In this document: positions 25,723-34,787 of the stretch, one piece after another
Layout of the letters: the number at the start of each line of letters is the position of its first letter
Position numbering within the stretch: position 1 is the stretch's first letter
Origin: Metabacillus sediminilitoris
GTDB taxonomy: Bacteria; Bacillota; Bacilli; Bacillales; Bacillaceae
Length of the DNA stretch: 64,000 nucleotides
Direction: 5' to 3'
Assembly: GCF_009720625.1 (NCBI RefSeq)
Contig: NZ_CP046266.1
Span: 1,063,501 to 1,127,500, forward strand
Made by a program: the position numbers and the translations under genes
The notes under the pieces: generated by a model
Seen by the model: the letters and a program-made list of their open reading frames with translations, nothing else
Database searches by the model: none
What the model was told of the DNA's origin: nothing

Positions 25723-26353
25723 CCTTATTATTGACTTCTTCTTGAAAAAAGCTGGAACTATTAATTTATTATAAAGCTTTACCATATCAACTTGTAGAGA
25801 ACTTTTTACTGGTATCATATTTGGTGCCATTGATATATTAGGTAAGACATATCAAAAATTAAAGGAAATGCTCATATATCAACGATTTGCAAATAGTGCA
25901 GGTCTTACCTATATGTATGGTTTTTGCATTGACAGGGTAAAGGTCAATTTTAAAGTGGGGATTAATACATGGAGGGTGCATGAAAAGCACATCATAAATT
26001 TGTTCACACTGTAACACAATACATGAAAAATATTGCCACAATCCTTATAGTTAATATAAATGAGAATGTATAGTTATGGTTTGTCAATTGAATTAAGCTT
26101 GTGACATCAAACCATTTGCTTTTTATTTGGTAATATTTTATATTTATGTTAGAAGGCGGTCACCTATCTCGAGGGTGGTACTAATAGAGTAATTTATACA
26201 GCTTTGGTCGGCAGGGTGGATTACTTTTTTATGAGAATCCCTTTTAGTGAAAAATTACCAAGAGGGATTTGTATGTAACAATAGTAGAACAATTCTATAA
26301 TTCTTTAATAACTATAAGTTTCTTTCCACTTCTTTTATTATACTCCTTTGCAA
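25723..26353. other. Intergenic region without recognisable gene
   Basis: 630 bases. A TTTGGTGCC motif at about 25818 resembles the arm-type repeats. A weak hairpin (AATCCCTTTT/AAGAGGGATT) lies at about 26234-26268. I see no coding sequence. Confidence 0.35.
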
Positions 26354-26578
26354 TTAACTCAATATATTTTTCTTCAATCCAGCAAGGTCTTCCTTCTGTA
26401 TATTTAATGAAATGCATAGAATAATACTAATTTTCTCTCCAAAAAATTTCTTTTCAAATAGTTTCTCTGGAAAGACAATACTCTTAATTACTTCACCATA
26501 TTCTTTATTTATTATTAAAAAATCATTATAATATCCTAAATCCAATTCGAAATTACATAAATTTGATTTTTTCACCAT
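26354..26578 (-). CDS. Small hypothetical protein, possibly N-terminally truncated
   Basis: 74 residues from ATG 26578. The frame stays open upstream for about 20 more codons (NIIVWCVDTLKIVGEG) after AGGAGG but offers no standard start, so the true N-terminus is uncertain or lost. The sequence has FELDLGYYNDFLIINKEYGE and a Lys/Phe-rich end. No family recognised. It lies just inside the right end of the first island. Confidence 0.4.
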   Translation of the reverse strand: MVKKSNLCNFELDLGYYNDFLIINKEYGEVIKSIVFPEKLFEKKFFGEKISIILCISLNIQKEDLAGLKKNILS

Positions 26579-26687
26579 ACCTTCACCAACAATTTTTAAT
26601 GTATCAACACACCAAACAATAATATTTCCCTCCTGATTTTATTATCCTATAGAAGCTTGTCACTTCAACCTTTGAAGACTATAATTG

Positions 26688-26723
26688 TGGTGCCAATATT
26701 GGTGCCGAAAATGGTGCCATTCA
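26688..26723 (+). repeat. Arm-type direct repeats, right end
   Basis: Three GGTGCC units (GTGGTGCCAAT, TTGGTGCCGAA, ATGGTGCCATT) are spaced 12-13 bases apart, matching the TTTGGTGCC pair at 11285-11308. They lie about 120 bases left of the second tRNA-Val fragment. Confidence 0.5.
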
Positions 26724-26839
26724 ATTTATCAGGTACAACCTATTAAAAATGATTATTTTAAAAAGCCTGATATATCAATGTTTTTGAAATATAAAAGGTT
26801 ATTCCAATAATAAATAAAATATATAATGCTTATAGATTC

Positions 26840-26885
26840 TCCTTGACAGGGAAGGGGTCGGGGTTCAAGTCCCTCACAGGTCATC
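26840..26885 (+). other. attR-like site: second tRNA-Val 3' fragment
   Basis: 46 bases from TCCTTGACAGGG to GGTCATC match the 3' half of the tRNA at 11150-11196, with one G missing in the T stem. The 5' half of the tRNA is absent. It marks the right boundary of the 11.2-26.8 kb interval and the left boundary of the next. Confidence 0.8.
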
Positions 26886-27019
26886 AACCCTTGGTACTAC
26901 TGAGCTTTTCTCTCTGAAGAGAGGGAATTTGCACAGAGTCCAACTTGTGAACAAAAAAAGCCTTCTTAGTGAACGCTGTACGGTTTAATCCAAACAGTGA
27001 AACTAAGGAGGTTTTTTTC

Positions 27020-27488
27020 ATGGCTTCAATTGAAATGATGGAAAAAGATTTTATGGCTGAGAAGAAATTTGAGGGGGTGACTGAGAACAGTTTAACGAGT
27101 TACGTCAACTTCTTCAAAGGTTGGAATGAGTGGTTAAGACAAGAGGGTATTGAGAGAGTAGACCAGCTAAACAGTAGAAATTCAAAAGCTTTCCTCTTGT
27201 ATTGTATTGAGGAGAGAGGGAACAAACCTAAAACAGTGAACACCAAGCTTAAACTCATGAGAGCTTTTACAAGATGGCTTAATGAGGAACAAGTCACTGC
27301 TACTTCTCACCTCATACTCTGAGAAATTACTTCATTAAAGGAGTCCTTAAGGGTGGGTTAAATCTGAGACAGGCTCAACTCCTAGCAAGACACTCTAAGA
27401 TTGACGTTACTCGTCAGTACGTTGGTTACTTTAGCCATGAGCTTAAAGAAGCACTTGATGAGTCGAACCCATTAAGGGGTCTATTATA
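27020..27488 (+). pseudogene. Tyrosine integrase with catalytic core deleted
   Basis: ATG 27020 follows AAGGAGG. Residues 1-95 form the SAM-like core-binding domain (SLTSYVNFFKGWNEWLRQEG, KPKTVNTKLKLMRAFTRWL). The frame stops at 27322. One frame over, the gene resumes with SHTLRNYFIKGVLKGGLNLR, then QAQLLARHSKIDVTRQYVGY, containing the HxLR, the H and the catalytic Y, and ends NPLRGLL at 27488. The segment with the first catalytic Arg and Lys is gone. It lies directly next to the second tRNA fragment, as the integrase of the second element would. Confidence 0.8.
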
Positions 27489-27794
27489 ATGAGAGAAGAG
27501 TGGATTGAGCTACTCTTGGAAGCAAAAGCTTTAGGGTTAACTGTTGAGGAAGTTAGAGAGTTCCTTGGATTAACTGACGACAGTCTAACAGACGAGAAGG
27601 ATGTATTACAAGTCAATCACCGACATGTGATTTTTACAATTGATGAAGGGTTACTTGAGGTTTTTCTTCTTCATAGACATCTATTAAAAGATTTAATGGA
27701 TGCATCGTCAAAATTAATAACGGATTTCTTCCAGAAGAAAGCGAAAGTAACACCTGGAATTATTTCAGGACTACACACTTTTGGATCAAGGTAG
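27489..27794 (+). CDS. SinI-like domain protein, probably fused to unrelated tail
   Basis: 101 residues starting at the ATG immediately after the integrase stop. Residues 2-28 (EEWIELLLEAKALGLTVEEV, then REFLGL) closely resemble the SinI/SinR dimerisation helix pair. The rest (residues 42-101) looks like foreign sequence leading into an IS3 fragment, so the original C-terminus is probably lost. SinI-type peptides antagonise SinR-like repressors. Here it may have regulated the element's integrase. Confidence 0.5.
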   Translation: MREEWIELLLEAKALGLTVEEVREFLGLTDDSLTDEKDVLQVNHRHVIFTIDEGLLEVFLLHRHLLKDLMDASSKLITDFFQKKAKVTPGIISGLHTFGSR

Positions 27795-28068
27795 CGTATA
27801 TACTTCATATTTGTATCAAAATTTAATAAAAGAAAAGAATTTGGTTAGTAGTATGTCAAGAAGGGGAAACTGTTGGGATAATGCAGTTATTGAATCGTTC
27901 CACTCAAATCTAAAATCAGAAGGATTCCAGTACGTGAAGTTTAATTCAATGTCTTTAGAGAAGGTCAGAGAGCAAGTGGAACAATATATGAAATATTACA
28001 ATGAAGAGCGTATCCAAGAAAAATTAGGCTACCACACACCAATAGAATATGGAAGTATGGCAGCCTAA
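27781..28068 (+). pseudogene. IS3-family transposase OrfB, 3' fragment
   Basis: 95 codons: LDQGSVYTSYLYQNLIKEKN, then SMSRRGNCWDNAVIESFHSN, then EQYMKYYNEERIQEKLGYHT, P-IEYG. This is the end of the rve (DDE) integrase core of IS150/IS3-type OrfB, with the second D and the E present. The N-terminal two thirds and OrfA are missing. Confidence 0.85.
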
Positions 28069-28195
28069 GAGGGTGTTTTATTATTGTCTCATATGCCTGT
28101 TTCAGTCTATTTTGCCCGGTTTTTCTTATACTGAAAAAGCTAGATTCTAAGATTTTGTATCCAAGCATAGATTCAATAACAGTTGACAATTTCTG

Positions 28196-28627
28196 TTAAG
28201 CTAATTTAATCGATACAACATCGATATCTATATCACCGTTCGAATTGTTAGCGATTGCTAAAGCAGCATTTGCTTCAGTAGCTACAAAGGTAAAACTGTA
28301 GAAAGCATATTCATCGGTGGATATTATATTAACGGCTTGAAAACTCCGAGTTGGACTCCCGGTAATACTGACGTCAATTGTCCCACTAGTTGCATCGTCA
28401 CTAAAAGTAATAGCTGCTTTGAATTCATAGGTCTCACCAACTTGTAATGGCAATAAAGCCTGGGCGATAAATTCGCCAGCATCAATATCGCCATTAATAT
28501 TTCCCAAAAGCTGATCATCATCACCTTCGGTCGTACCAGTACCTATCCAAAAGGGTGCAAGAGAATCTGTGGCATTTGGGTTGGATTGTTCAAATCCGCC
28601 ATTTCGAACCCGATTAATATTTGCCAT
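28196..28627 (-). CDS. Jelly-roll (CBM-like) protein
   Basis: 143 residues, ATG 28627 with GGAGGATG upstream. It begins NRVRNGGFEQSNPNATDSLA-PFW and continues with QALLPLQVGETYEFKAAITF and FYSFTFVATEANAALAIAN. This NGGFE..W....L..G.TY pattern is that of carbohydrate-binding-module-like beta sandwiches, such as the N-terminal domains of some Bacillus surface or exosporium-type proteins. No signal peptide, strongly acidic. It is a complete stand-alone domain; the binding partner is unknown. Confidence 0.65.
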   Translation of the reverse strand: MANINRVRNGGFEQSNPNATDSLAPFWIGTGTTEGDDDQLLGNINGDIDAGEFIAQALLPLQVGETYEFKAAITFSDDATSGTIDVSITGSPTRSFQAVNIISTDEYAFYSFTFVATEANAALAIANNSNGDIDIDVVSIKLA

Positions 28628-29198
28628 CTTTCATCCTCCTTTCTTTTTTAAACTTGGCAGACAGTTACTCTTTCCATCGTCAATTATTTCTTCAATATTG
28701 AAGCAACCTGTCCATTAATAATATATTCGGATATTAAAAATAAGTAGATAGTCGAAGAAACCATCCTTAAATAAATCCGCTTTTTTAGCATTGTTATTAA
28801 AAGTTAGCTCTTTTCCTCGCGGGAGTCTAATTGGAAAAGGTGATGGGAGAGACATGTTTCCAGAGTATGACTAAGGAATCAATAGGATAGATTAGAAATT
28901 ATAGAACACTTGTAAGAAAAAAAACGGGGATTACCCGGTTTATATTATCCATTAATAACCTTATCGTTATGTATGAGGTGAATATCCAGCTGAAACAATG
29001 GTTAACCTCCTTAGTGACCTCTTGATACAGTTACATTAGTACACGAGAAGCATTGAGAAAGCTGTTAAAACGTCTCATAGAGCTTCTCCAAAGGTGACTC
29101 CCAAGGTGGACTCATAAGCAAACTTCCCCCTCGATACGCTCCAGAGTAACCTTTTGAGTAACAGAACAATAGATAAACCCTACTGACAAAATCAATTT
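28628..29198. other. Intergenic region of degenerate sequence
   Basis: About 570 bases. No intact gene, and no family recognisable in any frame. A region around 28990-29130 has clean triplet texture but no open frame. Confidence 0.3.
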
Positions 29199-29303
29199 CT
29201 AACCTTTAAAAAGGCGTATTTCTACATTAGAATCCATTTTCTTTGTAACATGTGTATATAAGTTCATTGTGGTTGAAATATCTTTATGGCCGAGTCTTTT
29301 CGA
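29199..29303 (-). pseudogene. Phage integrase C-terminal fragment
   Basis: The minus strand reads SKRLGHKDISTTMNLYTHVT, then KKMDSNVEIRLFKG, and stops at 29199. LGHKDISTTMNLYTHV is the box II end of phage-type tyrosine recombinases with the catalytic Tyr. Only about 34 codons remain. Confidence 0.75.
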
Positions 29304-29384
29304 TTAGAACGTGAAATGGAACTTCCTTGTTATACATTCCCACTCAGGGTATATTATAGTTTGAACAAGAGGAGGGTAAATTTA

Positions 29385-29816
29385 ATGAAAATACTAAAAG
29401 TATTAACTCTAATTGTTGTTATTCTACTATTGCTTGGGTTTGGTGTTTATCATTTTGGAACTAAAATCGCTTCAGATAAAGTAATGGAAAATGTATCGAC
29501 TGAAATTAAAAAAAGTGGAGAAGTTGAGGAAATTAAAGGAATGCTAGAACAAGATCCTCAATTACAAAAACTTTTAGAGAATGGTATTGAAAATATTGAC
29601 GAAAGTAAATTACCTTTTACAACAAAGGAAGATGCAATACAAACCGTAGTGAAAAAGATAGGTATTAAGGAAGCTCAAGAAATTCAATCAAAAGTATCAG
29701 ATGGAGTAACTAATGATGAAAAACAAGAAATTTTAGAGAAAGTAGAAAATAATTTAACTGAAGAAGAAATACTTGCTCTAAAAGTTTTGGCATACAAGGA
29801 ATTAAATAAAAAATAA
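29385..29816 (+). CDS. Small membrane-anchored helical protein
   Basis: 143 residues, ATG 29385 with AGGAGGG 8 bases upstream; a longer frame from 29286 only reads through the integrase remnant. One N-terminal membrane helix (VLTLIVVILLLLGFGVYHFG) is followed by an acidic helical domain (KSGEVEEIKGMLEQDPQLQK, SKLPFTTKEDAIQTVVKK, NNLTEEEILALKVLAYKELN). Similar proteins occur in many Bacillus genomes without a clear function. A terminator follows at 29863. Confidence 0.75.
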   Translation: MKILKVLTLIVVILLLLGFGVYHFGTKIASDKVMENVSTEIKKSGEVEEIKGMLEQDPQLQKLLENGIENIDESKLPFTTKEDAIQTVVKKIGIKEAQEIQSKVSDGVTNDEKQEILEKVENNLTEEEILALKVLAYKELNKK

Positions 29817-29862
29817 TGGTGTGCAATTTATGTACCTTTACATTAACTAATATATTTACTGA

Positions 29863-29888
29863 GAGTCGCCTATCGGCGGCTCTTTTAT
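29863..29888 (+). terminator. Intrinsic terminator
   Basis: GAGTCGCC-TATC-GGCGGCTC followed by TTTTATTTT. Confidence 0.85.
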
Positions 29889-29914
29889 TTTGCCTTCAAG
29901 GAGGTGATCTAAAA

Positions 29915-30037
29915 ATGAAAAAGATAAAAGGGGGTGGGGGGCAAGTCCCTCACAGGTCATCAGAGATGAAAGTTTCTATGAAAAGGATTGGAACTTTTAT
30001 ATTTCCGTTATCTTATGTCAAACAATCCTCAAATTAA
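29915..30037 (+). other. Chimeric ORF: strong ribosome binding site running into tRNA fragment
   Basis: AAGGAGGTGATCT, a perfect Shine-Dalgarno sequence, precedes an ATG that starts MKKIKGGGGQVPHRSS. The codons after the eighth are simply the third tRNA-Val fragment and its terminator. It looks like the 5' end of a gene cut by recombination at the att site, not a functional protein. Confidence 0.4.
29931..29961 (+). other. Third tRNA-Val 3' fragment (att-like)
   Basis: GCAAGTCCCTCACAGGTCAT matches the tRNA 3' end, preceded by a diverged G run. Downstream sequence (GAGATGAAAG...GGATTGGAACTTTT) is a variant of the tRNA terminator at 11207-11246, so this may be the original chromosomal junction. 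Confidence 0.65.
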
Positions 30038-30039
30038 AA

Positions 30040-30063
30040 TTTGCACATTTTTTGCACATTATT
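30040..30063 (+). repeat. Arm-type direct repeat TTTGCACATT
   Basis: TTTGCACATT occurs twice, 13 bases apart, about 80 bases right of the third tRNA fragment. The arrangement parallels the GGTGCC repeats of the first element but the sequence is different, as expected for another integrase. Confidence 0.4.
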
Positions 30064-30264
30064 AACAAGATCATTTTCTAAAAAGATATCTCCTAATTTG
30101 TTTTTATGTAAATCTTGTTTTGCTAATGATTTTTTAAAAGGTAAAGCACATAATGTGAAACAACTACAAAAAGGTCTGTTTGGGGTAGCCTTACTATATT
30201 TACAGTATTTAATAAAATTGTTTATCTCAATACACAATAAATCTATACCAAATATATTTCTAAA

Positions 30265-30408
30265 CTATAGGATTTGTTCTAGTAGTTTTTCAAATGGAAA
30301 AGGAAAATTCTTATTCACTTCTAGTTGAGTATAAATAGAAGTGGTTTTAGGATCCTCATGACCCATTATTTGAGTTAAATAATGTATGGGCATTCTTGGT
30401 TTAAAACA
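30265..30408 (-). pseudogene. Second tyrosine-recombinase C-terminal fragment
   Basis: The minus strand reads FKPRMPIHYLTQIMGHEDPK, then TTSIYTQLEVNKNFPFPFEK, and ends LLEQIL at 30265. MGHEDPKTTSIYTQ is the box II region with the catalytic Tyr of an XerC/D-like recombinase. Nothing upstream is intact. Confidence 0.75.
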
Positions 30409-30757
30409 AACAAATTTTAATTGATTTAATTGTTAATTTATCCAATTCAATTATCTTTTTATCTTATATATGGATTACGATAAGGGTGCTAAGTCAGTGA
30501 TAATTTTCAGCGTCTTGTAAGTCTGCCTTATATTATAAAAAGCCCCCGGTTTACATTCTCGTATTCAACAGTATCTCTGATCTCCTTAATTTTTTTTACA
30601 TTAATGAAATAATAGCTTCTTTTAGAACTTGTTTAGATAGTTTATTTGATTAATAGGGAACGAAATAAATTATACTTTTCTCAAAAGAATTTCTATTTCT
30701 TAAATAATGAAAACGCTCTACGATATAGATAATAAAGAACTATTAATAAAAAGGATT

Positions 30758-30945
30758 ATGTTAAAGCTCATTGTAGTTTTGAAAAGATGTTGATTGGAGC
30801 TGAAAGTGTGAGACTCCTGCGGGAAAAGCGGGTCAAAGGGTGACCTCACAGGCGCACGGCACGATGAGTCTCCCGGAACGCCCGAGAAAAGCGAACGTCT
30901 AGAAACGATTAGAGTGGAAAATCAACAGTCAGTTTAACAGAGCTT
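30758..30945. repeat. Interspersed GC-rich repeat, copy 1
   Basis: A 140-base GC-rich core bounded by TGTTGATT (30788) and AATCAACA (to 30927), in an AT-rich setting, with flanks TATGTTAAAGCTCATTG and GTTTAACAGAGC that also mirror each other. Inner landmarks are GAGACTCCTGCGGG, AAGCGGGTCAAAGGGTGACC, CACAGGCG and GAGTCTCCCGGA. A shorter copy is at 51332-51434. Similar repeats are frequent between genes in Bacillaceae. No ORF inside. Confidence 0.75.
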
Positions 30946-31039
30946 TAAAAAAGAAATCGATTTCGAATATTAATAGAAATATTACATAAATAGATACTCT
31001 TTCTCTTTATTCTTTGCAGAGTAAATTTAATACTCTTTT

Positions 31040-31053
31040 TGGAAGCGCTCACT
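31040..31053 (+). promoter_or_regulatory. Candidate cre (CcpA) box
   Basis: TGGAAGCGCTCACT matches 12 of 14 positions of the TGWNANCGNTNWCA consensus and lies 185 bases before the GH30-like gene. Confidence 0.45.
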
Positions 31054-31237
31054 TTAAGGGGGTGATAGATTTAGTAAGAAATTAAAAATATAGAGAAAAA
31101 AGAAATTAGTAATTTAATGTAAGCGAGAGGAATTTAACGAACGTTTTATCGATTTTTAGCTAAATAGGAAAGTAACCACCTTTTTCTATGTATCAGTAAT
31201 AATGGGAATTTTAGATAACGAAAGGGGAATTTATTTT

Positions 31238-34200
31238 ATGTTGCAAGTAGGGGTTGTTAAAAAGTTAATCGTTTATTGTTTAATTGTAATCCTTATAACA
31301 GGAAGTATTTTACCTGCTTTACCCACTATAAGTAAAGCAGAGGAGACAGGAAATAAAGTGATTTCTAATTCAGAGTCAATAAAACTAGATCCAAGCTATC
31401 AACATGAGCCATTTGATGGTTGGGGAACGGCACTTGTTTGGTTTGCGAATGTAACAGGTGGTTGGCCAGATGAACTTAGAAATGAGCTGGCTGATGAGCT
31501 ATTCAGTGAGGACGGACTGGGTTTTAATATTGCTCGCTATAATATTGGCGGCGGAGATTCCCCTGAAACAGAGCCATATATGCGTAAAGGTGGAGCTGTC
31601 CCAGGTTATTGGAATCGTCCGGCTGAATATGCCCCACCAGAGGGGAATACGGAAGAATGGGCCGAGCAAAAAAATTGGTGGGACCCTGAAAATCCTGAGC
31701 ACTGGAATTGGGAAGCTGATGCTAACCAACGTTGGTGGGTTAGTGCAGCTAAAGCTAGAGGTGCTGATACATTTGAGGCATTTTCAAACTCACCACCATA
31801 TTTTATGACTCAAAGCGGGTATGTATCAGGTAACTGGAATTCATGGGATGACAATATTAAGCCAGATCAATTTGAAAATTTTGCAGCATATTTAACAACA
31901 GTAGTAGACCAATTACAAAAGAAAATGGATGTTGAATTTAAAACACTTTCACCTGTAAATGAACCTAATACTGGATATTGGAGAGCAAAAGGTAGACAGG
32001 AAGGATCAAACTGGTCTCCAGCTTCACAAGCTAAGATCATTAATGAAGTAAAAAAACAATTAGATGAAAAAGGTCTTAACACAGCCGTATCGGCTATGGA
32101 TGAAACAAACCCTCAAAAGTTCAGACAAAATTGGGAGCAATATGATAACACAACTAGAAATAATATTGGACAGTTAAACGTACATACTTACGGTCCTACA
32201 CAGCAGATTGGTGCAAGAGATATTGCAAAGGGTGCAGGTGAAAAACTGTGGATGTCTGAAGTAGATCTTAGTGCAGGTACCGAACAAAATCATGAAGATA
32301 TTATACCGGGTCTTGCATTATCTCAGAGAATTACCACGGATATTCAGCAATTAGAATCAGAGGCATGGGTGCTCTGGCAAGCAATTGAAGATGAGGTTAA
32401 CATGAGTCCAGAACATGAAAATAGCAACTGGGGACTTATTCAAGTAGATTTTAATCCAGCTAATTTCGGAAACGTAGAAATTTATAAAAATAAAAAATAC
32501 TATGCTATGGGAAATTACAGTAAATTTATTCGCCCAGGATACCAAGTGATTAATTCTAATAACAGCAGCACATTAGCCGCTGTAAACAAAGATAAAGATT
32601 CTGTCGTTGTAGTTTATACGAATTCCACGACAGAAGAGAAAGCTATTAACTTTGATTTGTCAGGATTTGAAACAGTAAAAACAAGTGCAAAAGCAACACC
32701 ATATGTTACATCAAAAACAGATAATTTAGTCCAAAAATCCGATGTAACGATCTCAGATAAAAAGCTCTCAGCAGTAGTTGAACCACAATCGATTACAACA
32801 TTTGTTGTATCTGATGTATCCGGCGTGAATAAGGATAACTTATTCTTGAATAATGACGAAGAATACAAATTCATCAATAAAAACAGTGGTAAAGTGCTTG
32901 ATATTGGACAAGATGGAAAAGCAATTGTCCAAAAAACAAATATTCGTGATGAAGAAAGTCAAAACTTTAGTATTCAAAAAATGACAGATGGAAATAGCAC
33001 AAAAGAAATCTATAAAATTGTTAATAATGCTAATGGAAGTGTACTTGGTGTAGAGAATGGTTCAGTTATACTTCAAAACAATGAAGATTCACCGAATCAA
33101 AAATGGATGCTGTCAACATATGGAAATGGTGAATACACCTTCATAAACGTTCAAGACGGAAATCTACTAGAAGTGGGTGGTGAATCTAAGGAAGAAGGAG
33201 CAAAAGTTGGAGTGTGGAATCCAACAGCTGGTAACCACCAGCAATGGAAGGTCGTAAATTCTGGTATCACCAAAGTAGAGCCAGTTGATGTTGTTGTTAC
33301 AAAGAAAAAGACAGCACCAGAATTACCTTCAGAGGTAACTACAATTTATGGTAATGGTGAAAAGGTTCAGAAAAAAGTAGTTTGGGAAGAAATCGATCCT
33401 GAATTATATGCAAAGGAAAATATTTTTACTGTTGAAGGATCTGTTGAGGGAACAACAATTAAAGCAGTAGCAACAATAACAGTCAGTAAAATTGAAAGCA
33501 TTGAACCTATTAAGGTAAAAACAACTCCAGGTAACGCCCCAATATTACCGAGTGAAGTAAAAGCCAAACTGCAAATTGGTACATCAGGAAATGTAACTGT
33601 TGATTGGGAGGAAATTGATCCAAATCTATATGCAGATTTAGGTAAGTTCTCAGTAAAAGGATCTATTTCGAAAAGTCCCGTTAAAGCAATTGCCAATGTC
33701 CAGGTGACAGAACCAGCACTTCAAAATTTAGCATTAAATCCTGCCGGTTCAGACAATGAGTACCCTAAAGTAAGTGCTTCCTTTACTGGACAATGGGATA
33801 GCACAAGGCATGTCAATGATGGAATTATCTCTAGTGCAAGATGGACGAACTGGGATCCAAATAACTGGAGAGAAGAAGATTGGGTTGCCATTGAATTTGA
33901 CAAAGAGGAAACAGTATCACAAGTAAAATTTAACTTCTATGATGACAACGGGGGCACAAGACCAGCAAAATCTTTACGACTTGAATATTTGGATGGAACA
34001 GAATGGAAAGAAATTGAAGGAACACAAACAGAAGTTCAGAATAAGGACCTAACAATTGACTTTACTCCATTAGTAACAAAAAAGATTCGTGCATTAATGA
34101 AGGCAAGGGAAGGGACTTGTATAGCCATTTCTGAGATGGAAGTATTAGGGATTGGTGAAAATGATATTCCGGGTCAAAGTGGTGATGCAACATTAGAAAC

Positions 34201-34438
34201 GATACTTATTAATGGTAAGCTATTAGAAGGATTTGATAAGGATACCTTAAATTATAGTGTCGAAGTAAAGAAAAAAGATCAAGAAATCCCGACTATTGAG
34301 GTTATTACAAATAATTTATTTGCAACCTATCAAATTGAAACACCATCTTCAATACCTGGAGTGGCTGCTATAACTGTTACGTCTGAAGATGGGAAGAATA
34401 AAGTGAAATATACAGTTTTATTTAATTCGAAAATGTAA
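31238..34438 (+). CDS. Secreted GH30-like glycosidase with ricin, Ig, discoidin modules
   Basis: 1066 residues from ATG 31238 (AAAGGGGA upstream; the ATG at 31202 lacks a site). Signal peptide about 1-35. Residues 45-525 form a GH30-type (beta/alpha)8 plus beta-sandwich enzyme: FDGWGTALVWFANVTGGWP, NIARYNIGGGD, acid/base E242 in SPVNEPN and nucleophile E341 in LWMSEVDLS. It resembles GH30 endo-beta-1,6-galactanases. Next come a ricin/CBM13-like domain (530-680), two Ig-like repeats (KTAPELPSEV and NAPILPSEV, 690-825), an F5/8 type C/CBM32-like domain (828-985) and a final cadherin-like beta domain. There is no cell-wall anchor. It probably opens side chains of arabinogalactan. The GH30 fold is confident, the substrate inferred. 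Confidence 0.85.
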   Translation: MLQVGVVKKLIVYCLIVILITGSILPALPTISKAEETGNKVISNSESIKLDPSYQHEPFDGWGTALVWFANVTGGWPDELRNELADELFSEDGLGFNIARYNIGGGDSPETEPYMRKGGAVPGYWNRPAEYAPPEGNTEEWAEQKNWWDPENPEHWNWEADANQRWWVSAAKARGADTFEAFSNSPPYFMTQSGYVSGNWNSWDDNIKPDQFENFAAYLTTVVDQLQKKMDVEFKTLSPVNEPNTGYWRAKGRQEGSNWSPASQAKIINEVKKQLDEKGLNTAVSAMDETNPQKFRQNWEQYDNTTRNNIGQLNVHTYGPTQQIGARDIAKGAGEKLWMSEVDLSAGTEQNHEDIIPGLALSQRITTDIQQLESEAWVLWQAIEDEVNMSPEHENSNWGLIQVDFNPANFGNVEIYKNKKYYAMGNYSKFIRPGYQVINSNNSSTLAAVNKDKDSVVVVYTNSTTEEKAINFDLSGFETVKTSAKATPYVTSKTDNLVQKSDVTISDKKLSAVVEPQSITTFVVSDVSGVNKDNLFLNNDEEYKFINKNSGKVLDIGQDGKAIVQKTNIRDEESQNFSIQKMTDGNSTKEIYKIVNNANGSVLGVENGSVILQNNEDSPNQKWMLSTYGNGEYTFINVQDGNLLEVGGESKEEGAKVGVWNPTAGNHQQWKVVNSGITKVEPVDVVVTKKKTAPELPSEVTTIYGNGEKVQKKVVWEEIDPELYAKENIFTVEGSVEGTTIKAVATITVSKIESIEPIKVKTTPGNAPILPSEVKAKLQIGTSGNVTVDWEEIDPNLYADLGKFSVKGSISKSPVKAIANVQVTEPALQNLALNPAGSDNEYPKVSASFTGQWDSTRHVNDGIISSARWTNWDPNNWREEDWVAIEFDKEETVSQVKFNFYDDNGGTRPAKSLRLEYLDGTEWKEIEGTQTEVQNKDLTIDFTPLVTKKIRALMKAREGTCIAISEMEVLGIGENDIPGQSGDATLETILINGKLLEGFDKDTLNYSVEVKKKDQEIPTIEVITNNLFATYQIETPSSIPGVAAITVTSEDGKNKVKYTVLFNSKM

Positions 34439-34449
34439 AATTGAAATCT

Positions 34450-34485
34450 AAGGTCAGTAGTTTTTACATAATACTGGCCTTTTTC
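34450..34485 (+). terminator. Intrinsic terminator
   Basis: AAGGTCAGTA pairs with TACTGGCCTT and is followed by TTT. Ends the GH30-like gene. Confidence 0.8.
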
Positions 34486-34569
34486 GTGTTTTTATTATTT
34501 GGAATAATAGAATGCTAAAAATAGTCCAATTTCTAATGAATTCCTAGTATTAATAGTAAATAATCAAGA

Positions 34570-34632
34570 AAAAATTGCAACTTTTCCAAAAATTTTTCTA
34601 TTCACACTATCTTGTAAACGTTTTATTATATG
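34570..34632 (+). promoter_or_regulatory. Promoter block with cre box, version 3
   Basis: TTGCAACTTTTCCAAA, TATTCAC and TGTAAACGTTTTAT (34613-34626) line up with the two promoter blocks before the sugar-binding-protein genes. It probably drives the Spo0E-like gene at 34788. Confidence 0.45.
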
Positions 34633-34787
34633 AAATATATCAACGAGAGTTGAATAGATTAGATGTACTTTATGCTCTATGGCTCCAGTAAAAAAGGAAA
34701 AATGTTAAAAAAATTATCATCGTTTTATTGGAAAGTTTGAAAGCTATTATATAGGAGAAATAATAAAAAATAGGGGGAACATTATTT

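Larger units (their letters stand above)
30429..31237. other. Intergenic region before the glycosidase gene
   Basis: 800 bases. It contains the palindromic repeat element (30758-30945) and two cre-like boxes (30708-30721 and 31040-31053). The remaining sequence is AT rich with no gene. Confidence 0.45.

Noticed and set aside
26165..26185. GAGGGTGGTAC, resembling a T-box
   Set aside because: Lacks the ACCGCG part of the T-box, specifier stem and a downstream synthetase gene.
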